Source of the DNA: JAHBNG01 sp039028975
GTDB lineage: Bacteria; Chloroflexota; Anaerolineae; Caldilineales; Caldilineaceae
DNA length: 64,000 nucleotides
Assembly (NCBI GenBank): GCA_039028975.1
Contig: JBCCHB010000064.1
Span: 1 to 64,000 of the forward strand
Direction of reading: 5' to 3'
How positions within the stretch are numbered: the stretch's first letter is position 1; every line of letters starts with the position of its first letter. The notes under the pieces are model-generated. The model was not told where the DNA came from and made no database searches. It saw nothing but the letters and a program-made list of their open reading frames with translations. This document shows positions 20,601 through 27,177 of this stretch, in pieces. The translations under genes were made by a program, and so were the position numbers.

Positions 20601-23022
20601 TCCAGATGGCACCCAGTCGGCGATCCTGCTTGCTCAGCGTGCCTTCGACGGTTAGGGTGCCCTCTCCCAACGTCGATTCAGCCATCAGCTGGATAAAGCT
20701 CTCGGTCGCCCCAGGTTGATTGGGGTCCCCAATCGAATAGCGATCATACCCCACCACCAGGCGCTGAAAGTCAAAGAGACCCCATTCTGCGCCAAAGGGC
20801 AGCTCAAAGAGGTCATCTAGATGGAGCAGCTCATGGAGCGTATGGAGGCCGATGGTTTCGTTCTGCTCGGTGCCATCCCAGCTGATAAAGAAGGACTTCT
20901 CTTGTGGGCTGTAAGACGCTGTGGCTTGGAAGGTCGTCGCCCCTTGGGTGTAGAGCCATTCCACATCGACCAGAAGCTCCCGTCGCGCCGTTTGGGGATT
21001 GGTTTGGGTGCGCAGGTCTACCACGGTATCGACGGCACCATGGATCCAGGCGATCTCATCGGGAAATTCCCATTTGGCTCTGCCCCAAGCGCGGAAAAAT
21101 TTGCGCTGGTGGGCAAATTGCAGGCCCATCTGATAGAGCTGAACATCCGGCATACTTGACGGAAGAGACGCATCCCAGAGGTGGAGCAGATCATCGAGCA
21201 GGTCGCTTAACGAGACGGGACGATAGGGGTTGACCCGGCCCTGAAATTCCCAGCCCGCTTGGGGTTTCGTTGCCCGAGCGGGTTGTCTGTTGCCTGCGGC
21301 TTGGGGTTCGGTGTTCGATTCGAGTTCCGCCTTGTAGTCTGCGGTGACGCGTACGTCTGTCTTGGCGATGGACACAGCACCCGTTAACTGGCGGGCCGTT
21401 GATTGGCCTTTGGTGCGCTCAAAGGTAAAGCCCACCTCCTTGAGGATCAGTCCGCCATTGCCCAGCAGATCGATCTGGCCGCCAACCGTGACCCCGTAGC
21501 GGACCTTGCTTAATTCTAGGTCATTCGAATACTCGGCCTGGGTTAAGGCTAAGTTCCAGGTCGGCAGGTCGATGGGCTGCCCAAAGAGGTTGGAGACAAA
21601 GGCTTCCAGATCGAGGTGGTGGGGGTTGCTTAAGGCGCCCCGAATGAGTCTGCCTGGGTTGACCTCAACCGCAAAGTCGTAGCCGTCAATGTCAGCGATG
21701 CCAGAGACAGAGACGCCAAATTCAGTGACGGGCTTGAGTGTAGCCGTCAAAGAAAGCTGAACCTTTTTCAGCGTAATGAGATCGGGAATGGCCGCCCATT
21801 CGTACGGTTCGCCCGTTGCCCCGTCGAGCAACAGTAAGTTGGCCCCCATGGAGTGATGGGGGCAAAAGGAGAGGGAGGTGAGGGTAAAGGTTGGCCCATC
21901 ATCAAAGGGCAAAACAGCCGCCGGGTCGCTACCGCCCGATAGAGAGCTAAGCGCGTTGACCCCTTTGGATAGATGGCGCGCTGCCTCAAAGATGACGTGG
22001 AAGGTGGGTGGTTTTTCTTGTTTGGGTTCCTCTTTTTTCTTGAATTCCTCTTTGTTGTTGGATTCTATTTTCTCGTTAGATTCTATTTTCTCACCGGACT
22101 CTATTTTGTCCTTGGGAGGCATATCGGCCACCACCACAAAGGGGGCATCCTCCGGGTCGAGTTGCAGATCCCAAAGCCAGGAGACGCTGGGCTCGGTAAT
22201 GGGTTGATCCGTAATCTCGCTCTGAAAGGCCATGCCCATGCGGCGAACGGTAGCTTCGCCAATTTTATGGGGTGAGTCTTCAGCTGGCTTCCACCAGCAG
22301 AGCATCTGGATAAGCGGGTGTTTGTCCTCGGTGTCTAATATGGCTCTTGATTCTGCTTCTGATTTAGGTTCAGTTTCTGATTCACTCCCTGGCCTTGCTT
22401 TTTCCCTTGCCTTTTTCCTTTCTTTGGCCTCAGACTTTGATTTGGTTTCGATTTTGGCCTTGACCACTTCGGGCGTGGCATTGAGGCTGCCGCCAAACGC
22501 GGGCAGGCTATCGACACCGTAGCGGTGAATGGGCAACATTTCAGTTAAGCCAGGCGCATAGAGGTTTAAGCCATCCTCAAAGGGTTCCTGCTCTAGACCA
22601 AAATTGGCATCGGTAATGCTTTTGGCCTTGGCTGAAATCACTAGAATAGGGGAGACAAAGTGAAAATCTTGAAAAAAGGAGAGGCTTCCCCCATATTTGG
22701 GCAGCTTTTGAAAGCTGTGCTGAATACGCCAGCTATCGGGCAAGTCAGCCAAAATGTAGTAGCTGTGCAGGTCGCCATCTGCCAGCGTAAAGACCGCCTT
22801 CAGCGATACATATGCCTGCAGAATGGTGGCCGAGCCGTAGATGAGCAGCGTCTCTTCCTCGGGAAAGACTCCCACATCACCAATCCGGAGCTGCCCCTGT
22901 CCATCCACAGCATCTTCCAAGTATTTTCCCAGTTGGCCTAATGCTGGAGCGGTTGGCGTTAGGATTATATCGGTCTCGCCGCCCTGGGGCTGGAGACTTT
23001 TTCGTAGTTGTTCTATATTCAT
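17644..23022 (-). CDS. giant beta-rich protein with amphipathic helical tail, unknown family
   Basis: A 1792-residue protein without signal peptide. I do not recognise a family with certainty. Residues 1-180 and 330-1500 are rich in alternating beta-type sequence with repeated ligand-barrel-like phrases (LEFTGESAHAFYKSAFLVVQ, FTLQNPYFGMEVTSAAIASV, LSLEPVYLLAST). Residues about 181-320 are a low-complexity Lys/Glu/Ser linker that includes the repeat KIESGEKIESNEKIES. From about 1505 to the end the sequence is amphipathic Ala/Lys/Glu helix (KAFKETKKELKKIGEGAVKG, AEEAATQAAADVEKQ), reminiscent of LEA or apolipoprotein-type lipid-binding helices, ending in KKGISKVGHALGF. It starts 17 bp after the 378-residue gene, so the two are co-transcribed. 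A lipid- or membrane-surface role for the tail is inference. Confidence 0.7.
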   Translation of the reverse strand: MNIEQLRKSLQPQGGETDIILTPTAPALGQLGKYLEDAVDGQGQLRIGDVGVFPEEETLLIYGSATILQAYVSLKAVFTLADGDLHSYYILADLPDSWRIQHSFQKLPKYGGSLSFFQDFHFVSPILVISAKAKSITDANFGLEQEPFEDGLNLYAPGLTEMLPIHRYGVDSLPAFGGSLNATPEVVKAKIETKSKSEAKERKKAREKARPGSESETEPKSEAESRAILDTEDKHPLIQMLCWWKPAEDSPHKIGEATVRRMGMAFQSEITDQPITEPSVSWLWDLQLDPEDAPFVVVADMPPKDKIESGEKIESNEKIESNNKEEFKKKEEPKQEKPPTFHVIFEAARHLSKGVNALSSLSGGSDPAAVLPFDDGPTFTLTSLSFCPHHSMGANLLLLDGATGEPYEWAAIPDLITLKKVQLSLTATLKPVTEFGVSVSGIADIDGYDFAVEVNPGRLIRGALSNPHHLDLEAFVSNLFGQPIDLPTWNLALTQAEYSNDLELSKVRYGVTVGGQIDLLGNGGLILKEVGFTFERTKGQSTARQLTGAVSIAKTDVRVTADYKAELESNTEPQAAGNRQPARATKPQAGWEFQGRVNPYRPVSLSDLLDDLLHLWDASLPSSMPDVQLYQMGLQFAHQRKFFRAWGRAKWEFPDEIAWIHGAVDTVVDLRTQTNPQTARRELLVDVEWLYTQGATTFQATASYSPQEKSFFISWDGTEQNETIGLHTLHELLHLDDLFELPFGAEWGLFDFQRLVVGYDRYSIGDPNQPGATESFIQLMAESTLGEGTLTVEGTLSKQDRRLGAIWTGKPLGGGEGETETGSIGIDDLLDKMDDLTSDTLLDGVEVDLFDHLPGNIGKNVLDFKKFGMTYLVDEHTALEFTGESAHAFYKSAFLVVQLGGKTNRGFIAGAWFQDDTRLNDIDGLDDIPLLDKLLDQLSLEPVYLLASTVERRHFLPPIFAPGLGSAFGELPYDRQFVTANTLAGHNTQGFASLGLDKGAVIAARIKIGDSPDKVLRNLSRVTHINEIDGKLTVGLDKVGVTAMLPNPVEISLGNGEQFTLQNPYFGMEVTSAAIASVSLGGTTSMEIFGEYRELELALTVNEAAAVARTKVTNVPWPYPTFMPGIRIKDTYSLELGIQFLPEGLDFGFMGDFYIGDDPDHYAGKFVVVMNMIEEIPNPLYIQFSMDQMDLWALFEAKTGAMKFLDQTHHALKVADEKVLDQARETDQLGHLSLEAIEFLKHQYKNLQPFFEKISFRDVSFHWADSIVILPDGHTALPGVGFRGWVDLFGLRAFASIEFSVGTLPKLEACLEVPAIELLDILHISGDGQGVVVNNVDGEPSWDYWKDVSRSHGSEEEQERPTIQGREYIIEPGGIVSIVDPLHSPMMHASLHVELMKALHADVQAEIDRTGFSFDFGEDVGDLIDLTLTCALDWQDGFSFDAFGDFSLHLDMDFHFPIDIPLVPDLDIDLDAGLDAEMDLQITDEDFALEIDGSFSFEGANLTMPTLTIHEAFDDLADLAEKIFEHIKDEAEEIFSDIIKHHIEKFAKDFGKKMEKAFKETKKELKKIGEGAVKGAKEAEKFAEQGVHAAEEAATQAAADVEKQTEAIIKGGADEAKRIAHQAEETANDVLNEGKQALKGAEVAMNLATAALENDLNDIKNKIEDIAGPAAREAKKILGEANRVAHRIGHTAEAAVKQIENVGKEAIQGIQNAAKACLKTAEAIADIMDIDFDDLMHDIGRFGHHAFKKFMDGAGRVGGALEDAGKKVGDNLKKGFNKAKKGISKVGHALGF

Positions 23023-23039
23023 TATGCGTAGACTCCAGG

Positions 23040-24176
23040 TTATGTGACTTTGCCTTTGATCCGCTTCTTAATAGTTAAATGGGCAGGAATCTCGCCTTCT
23101 TTAGATAATAATACAAAAGGCGAAGCCAGAATCCGCGCTTTTGCCATCATGTCAAGTATGTAAAGATACTTCTTGTACTCTTCTCTAATCTCATCAACGC
23201 TCAAAGGAAGGTTACCATGTGTCGCTGCGGCTTGTTCGCCAGAAACCGTTACAGTGTCGTAATCATCAAAAAAACCTAAAAGCTGAGAAGTTTCTAGCAA
23301 GTCAAACAGATAGCAGCCCAGCAAGGGGCAAACCTCTACGATTTTAATGTCAAATTTCTTCCTGTCTGCCAGCATTTCATTCACCTTGCGCGTCATCTTC
23401 CAGGTTTGATAAAGATAGTTGAGCTGGTAGATTAGGCGGGCAGAAGCTGTAGGAATACCAGATGCGCCAGTAGGATCTACGAAACTTGTAATCGCATCAA
23501 AGGTGTAAGTACCCATATAAACAGTCTGTTTTTCAAGCTTCTCGAAGAGGTTGTCAATAAGACCTTGTGAGGCAATTTCAGCATATTCTGAGGATATCCT
23601 TAGGTAGTCTTGAGCTGTCGTAGCACGCTTCAATTTGCGAACTGTAAGACCCGTCAATCCAGCTTGCATTACCACGCGGCCCACTGACGCTACTTGTCTG
23701 AGTACAGGGGCTGTAAGTCCTATATCGACTGCAAAATCTTTCAATAGATTACCAAGCTCCTGGGCGGGCATGCCTAGAGCAGTCATCGTAGCATTAAGGC
23801 TAGCTATATCGGAAGACTGATAGGTCGATTTTTTTAGAATACGGCCAGTGGTTTCTGTCTCAGCTTGTTCATCACTCGGAATCTGGCTAACCTGATCTAT
23901 ATCTGTGGTACTCTGAGCACTACTCTTGATCGTCTCAATCTCGCCACGAACTGATTTCGTCAAGAATGTTCTACCAGTCGTATCCCAGGATATCTGTCGC
24001 TTACCGAGCTTATCCCACAAAGTATCTTCTAATGACTTCTTGATTTCTGGTAAAGGTCTATGAGGTTTAACGTTTTGCGGATCAACTTCAAGAGGCGAAA
24101 CCTTGGATCCTTTGGGACCTCTCATTTGCCGCCACTTGATCATCACCTGACGACGAACCTGGGTCGGTGAAGGCAT
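23040..24176 (-). CDS. 378-residue protein of unknown function, first gene of the giant-gene trio
   Basis: I do not recognise a family. The first 130 residues are polar and basic with QVRRQVMIKWRQMRGPKGSK near the start. The rest (about 140-378) is mostly helical, with hydrophobic segments such as APVLRQVASVGRVVMQAGLT, ASARLIYQLNYLYQTWKMTR and CPLLGCYLFDLLETSQLLGF, and a Cys pair in EVCPLLGCYLF. No signal peptide and no enzyme motif are seen. AAGGAG lies 8 bases before ATG 24176. The gap to the 1792-residue gene is 17 bp. Its place as first gene suggests an adaptor, chaperone or assembly factor for the giant proteins (inference only). Confidence 0.65.
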   Translation of the reverse strand: MPSPTQVRRQVMIKWRQMRGPKGSKVSPLEVDPQNVKPHRPLPEIKKSLEDTLWDKLGKRQISWDTTGRTFLTKSVRGEIETIKSSAQSTTDIDQVSQIPSDEQAETETTGRILKKSTYQSSDIASLNATMTALGMPAQELGNLLKDFAVDIGLTAPVLRQVASVGRVVMQAGLTGLTVRKLKRATTAQDYLRISSEYAEIASQGLIDNLFEKLEKQTVYMGTYTFDAITSFVDPTGASGIPTASARLIYQLNYLYQTWKMTRKVNEMLADRKKFDIKIVEVCPLLGCYLFDLLETSQLLGFFDDYDTVTVSGEQAAATHGNLPLSVDEIREEYKKYLYILDMMAKARILASPFVLLSKEGEIPAHLTIKKRIKGKVT

Positions 24177-25081
24177 AGGTGCACTCCTTATTTACATTTA
24201 ACAGAAAAATATCTTGATGAGATTCAGATAGCCCACGTGGTTGCAACCTGCAGTTGGATAGGCTCGATGAAATCCATAAACGAAAGCAGAGCAGTGCGCG
24301 CTGCTCGGATTCCATGTGGTAAAAGCCGTACAGTAGATATAGGGGGCAGCTACGCACGGCGAAAAATTTCGTTAAGGTGAAAGAAAGTGACTATCACCTG
24401 GCCAGCGCATAAGTCTCGATGAGTTTGATGCACGAGCAAAAAAGTATGTGCAGGGGAACACCGAGTACGTCTTACTACTGGCTACGATTACCTTTTCAAT
24501 TATTATTTATTGGGAATTTGCTTCTTGTAAGCAAGCTTACCAGGATAAAATTGTATTGTCAACCCCTTTTTAAGCCATAGAGCAAGGTTTGAATGAGGTT
24601 TGGATGAGGTTGAGGTGAGATTTGCCCCGAACAGTCCTGGCGATGTTCGACAGATGTCGGACCAGATTTTCCTGACGGGCTGGAAGCAACAGTTTGACAG
24701 CACCTCCCGACTGTTCTATGATCCTAGGTAGCTGTTCAGCTTATCAGCATTTCAGCCATCAACTTGACCCATTTAAGCAGCCTGTCTCGACAGGGGAGTG
24801 ACGAGCTGAAGGCTGACGGCTAACTAGCTGAATGCTAACTATCCACAGTAGTTCACGAAAGTTACTCGTTTCCGTGGAATGAGCATTCTCTAATGCGGAT
24901 CTGCCTCGAGAAGTCCGGCGTAAGAGAACGCCTCCTCCACCGAAATCGTGAACTACTGATCCTAGTAATCTTCAATTTCAGTCGCCTGTCTCTCTCCCGA
25001 AGGCGTACTGATGACATTGCTCAAAGTCGATTTGATTCGTGTTTCTACCTTATACCCGAAGAGTATCCTGTGGAGGAACCC
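24177..25081. other. long gap with hairpins ahead of the dioxygenase gene
   Basis: No gene is supported before the dioxygenase start. The gap contains a 7-bp near-perfect hairpin (CCTGTCTCGACAGG at 24781-24794), several AGCATT/CAGCTGAA-type repeats around 24730-24840, and the nested element at 24847-24957 described separately. Confidence 0.5.
24847..24957. repeat. nested hairpin element, family C copy 1
   Basis: The outer arms AGTAGTTCACGA (24847-24858) and its exact complement (24946-24957) enclose an inner element (24881-24941) running from GAGCATTCTCTAAT to TAAGAGAACGCCTCCTCCACC, whose ends also pair with each other. A closely similar inner element follows the same gene at 25968-26017. 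Confidence 0.75.
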
Positions 25082-25927
25082 ATGAAAACGCTTGATCCTA
25101 CCTGCTTACAATACAGACTGACTAATGATGAACGACAACAATTTGAAGAGACTGGCATGTTCATGGTCGAAGATGCGCTCTCACCTGATCAAGTAGCAAG
25201 ACTCACGAAGATGACCGACGGTATCTTTGAGTGCAAAGTGGCCGGCGGCCATGGACGCAATGAAAAGCTCTTCCACCCCAACTTTATTCCAGATAGCCCC
25301 CTCTTTCTCGATCTAGTTGATTACGAACGGATTCTTCCCAAGGTATTTGAACTCCTCGGCTGGAACATCTATCTCTATCATGCCCATCTCATTGTTACAC
25401 CGCCAAGTGGCGAAGTAGCAAACGATAAGACGTATGGTTGGCATCAGGATAGCGGCCGAGTCAACTGGGAGATGGAGTATGAACCACGACCGCGTCTCTC
25501 TTTGAAGGTTGCCTACTTCCTCTCGGATACCAGCGAACCTGGGAGAGGCAACTTTTGGATCGTCCCCGGCAGCCATCTGCAGAGTGAGATTGATAGGCCG
25601 CCCACCGGCATGGGCCAACCTGAGGGTGCGATCCCTGTCCTGGCCAAGCCAGGTACTGCTGTCTTCTTTGATCGACGCCTTTGGCACGCGGCCACGCCCA
25701 ACTGGTCTGACATAACCAGAAAGGTGCTCTTCTACGGCTACGGCTATCGCTGGATCCGCACCAAGGATGACATGACGGTGGATCATCTGTGGGATAGTGC
25801 CGATCCGATTCTGCGCCAGTTGTTGGGATGGGGTGTGAACGCCAATGGCTTCTTTTCACCATCCGATGAAGATGTACCTCTGCGCGGCTGGCTGAAGGAG
25901 CATAGCCCCGAGCTGGCGGAGTGGTAA
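25082..25927 (+). CDS. phytanoyl-CoA dioxygenase (PhyH) family protein
   Basis: A 281-residue Fe(II)/2-oxoglutarate-dependent dioxygenase of the PhyH family, cytoplasmic. The metal-binding facial triad is visible: His121 and Asp123 in YGWHQDSG and His202 in RLWHAATPN. The 2-oxoglutarate-binding side is suggested by RKVLFYGYGYRW. The double-stranded beta-helix core includes LSLKVAYFLSD and NFWIVPGSHLQSE. The open frame extends 63 codons further upstream into the hairpin element, but GGAGGA 5 bases before ATG 25082 and the family N-terminus fix the shorter start. The substrate cannot be read from sequence; the family hydroxylates many small molecules. The gene is flanked on both sides by family C hairpins and is probably a single-gene unit. 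Confidence 0.9.
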   Translation: MKTLDPTCLQYRLTNDERQQFEETGMFMVEDALSPDQVARLTKMTDGIFECKVAGGHGRNEKLFHPNFIPDSPLFLDLVDYERILPKVFELLGWNIYLYHAHLIVTPPSGEVANDKTYGWHQDSGRVNWEMEYEPRPRLSLKVAYFLSDTSEPGRGNFWIVPGSHLQSEIDRPPTGMGQPEGAIPVLAKPGTAVFFDRRLWHAATPNWSDITRKVLFYGYGYRWIRTKDDMTVDHLWDSADPILRQLLGWGVNANGFFSPSDEDVPLRGWLKEHSPELAEW

Positions 25928-25967
25928 CTCATAGACAAAGCAAATAGACATTGAACAAACACGGATA

Positions 25968-26017
25968 GAGCATTCTCTAATACGGCTGGACCGGCGTTAG
26001 AGAACGCCTCCTCCACC
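25968..26017. repeat. family C hairpin, copy 2
   Basis: A 50-bp element from GAGCATTCTCTAATACGGC to GTTAGAGAACGCCTCCTCCACC. Its ends match those of copy 1 upstream of the dioxygenase gene, in the same orientation, with a shorter middle. ATAGACAA (about 25931) and TTGTCTAT (about 26041) form a further outer pair. Confidence 0.75.
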
Positions 26018-26115
26018 ATTGTCTAACCTTTGTTTGCGTGTTGTCTATCAGGTATCCAATCCACGATAAACTACTACAGCCTGACGTAAATGATTACACG
26101 GTTATTGTCGTTATC

Positions 26116-26182
26116 GTAGCCCGTCCTTGTAGGGCGGGATTGGAGGGCTAACCAACCATCCCGCCCTACAAGGACGGGCTAC
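26116..26182. repeat. perfect 25-bp inverted repeat
   Basis: Arms at 26116-26140 and 26158-26182 are exact complements (GTAGCCCGTCCTTGTAGGGC at the outer side) around a 17-base loop. No T-run follows, so it is more likely a dispersed palindromic repeat than a terminator. Confidence 0.85.
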
Positions 26183-26203
26183 AATTGCCAAACTTACCGA
26201 TGG

Positions 26204-26288
26204 TATAGTTTTTAAGAAAAAGATTTTCCAACTGCCCCCTGAGCGTGTCGAAGGGTAAGGGCGGAAAATCTTTTTCTTGATGTCTATA
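26204..26288. repeat. TATA-ended inverted repeat, family F copy 1
   Basis: An 85-bp element with about 26-bp inverted ends (TATAGTTTTTAAGAAAAAGA on the left; read inward from the right, TATAGACATCAAGAAAAAGA). Its centre contains the widespread palindrome-like string CTGAGCGTGTCGAAGGG. A second copy lies at 33673-33755. Confidence 0.8.
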
Positions 26289-26445
26289 TAACGAATTCTG
26301 TGTAAAATTCCAGATGCTCTGATCGGGTATGCCGTCTATTTTGCCTTTTACACAGCCATCGTTATACGACCAACTTACCTGTGCATCTATTTATGCCTTC
26401 ATGTATGTACTACCCTAACCACAAAACACAAAAGGAAAAAAACAA

Positions 26446-27171
26446 GTGACAGAGAAGCGACCTGTAACCCTTACGCCGGAAGCTATGGAGAAGTTGAAGA
26501 CCGTCTCAACAGCCACGTTGACCTCTCAGCTGATTAAGCGCGACTTTCATAACACCTTTCTGACGGGCATCTACCCCGTCCGTCCGGACTTACGAATGGT
26601 TGGCTATGCACTGACCCTGCGCTACGTCCCAGCCCGGGAAGATATGGTGGATACACTTTACGACAACAGCAAAAACGTTCAACGATTAGCTGTCGAGGCA
26701 GCCGGTCAAGATGATGTCCTTGTGGTTGATGCCCGTGGAGAAGTGGGGGCTGCTACCTTAGGTAACATCCTGGCCACCCGCCTGAAAGTACGCGGTGCGG
26801 CAGGCTTTGTCACGGATGGTGCGCTGAGAGATACGCCCGGTTTCAAAGAGATCGATATTCCTGCCTACATCAAAGCACCCCATGCTACCACATCATTTGA
26901 GCGTCATCACCCAGTGGAGATGAATGTCCCAATTGGCTGTGCTGGCGTCTTGATTATGCCCGGTGACGTGTTGGTAGGCGATGGTGAAGGAGTGGCTGCT
27001 TTGCCCTCTCAAGTTGCCGAAGAAGTGGCCCACGATGCTTACGAACAGGAGCGTTTGGAAGAATTTATTCAGGAAAAGGTCGCGTCAGGTGCATCCATTA
27101 TGGGTGTCTATCCGCCAAATGAAGAGACGGTTGCTGAATTTGCTGAATGGCGCCAGAAGCGGGGCGTTTAG
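26446..27171 (+). CDS. RraA-like / HMG aldolase fold protein
   Basis: A 241-residue member of the RraA-like family, which includes the RNase E inhibitor RraA and divalent-metal-dependent 4-hydroxy-4-methyl-2-oxoglutarate (HMG) or oxaloacetate aldolases/decarboxylases. The key pattern is present: VVDARGEVGAATLGNILATR, then GAAGFVTDGALRDTPGF, where the Arg-Asp pair contributes to substrate and metal binding in the aldolases. The N-terminus VSTATLTSQLIKR is also typical. The start is GTG 26446, supported by AAAAGGA about 9 bases upstream. It ends 6 bp before the secreted RCC1 gene and is probably co-transcribed with it. An aldolase or decarboxylase role is more likely than RNase regulation in this setting (inference). 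Confidence 0.85.
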   Translation: MTEKRPVTLTPEAMEKLKTVSTATLTSQLIKRDFHNTFLTGIYPVRPDLRMVGYALTLRYVPAREDMVDTLYDNSKNVQRLAVEAAGQDDVLVVDARGEVGAATLGNILATRLKVRGAAGFVTDGALRDTPGFKEIDIPAYIKAPHATTSFERHHPVEMNVPIGCAGVLIMPGDVLVGDGEGVAALPSQVAEEVAHDAYEQERLEEFIQEKVASGASIMGVYPPNEETVAEFAEWRQKRGV

Positions 27172-27177
27172 TAGAGA

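Noticed and set aside
24893..25081. 63-codon N-terminal extension of the dioxygenase
   Set aside because: It is encoded by the family C hairpin and spacer, and a good ribosome site lies just before ATG 25082.
26116..26182. Perfect 25-bp inverted repeat considered as a rho-independent terminator
   Set aside because: No T-run on either side and about 190 bp from the nearest stop codon; better explained as a dispersed palindrome.
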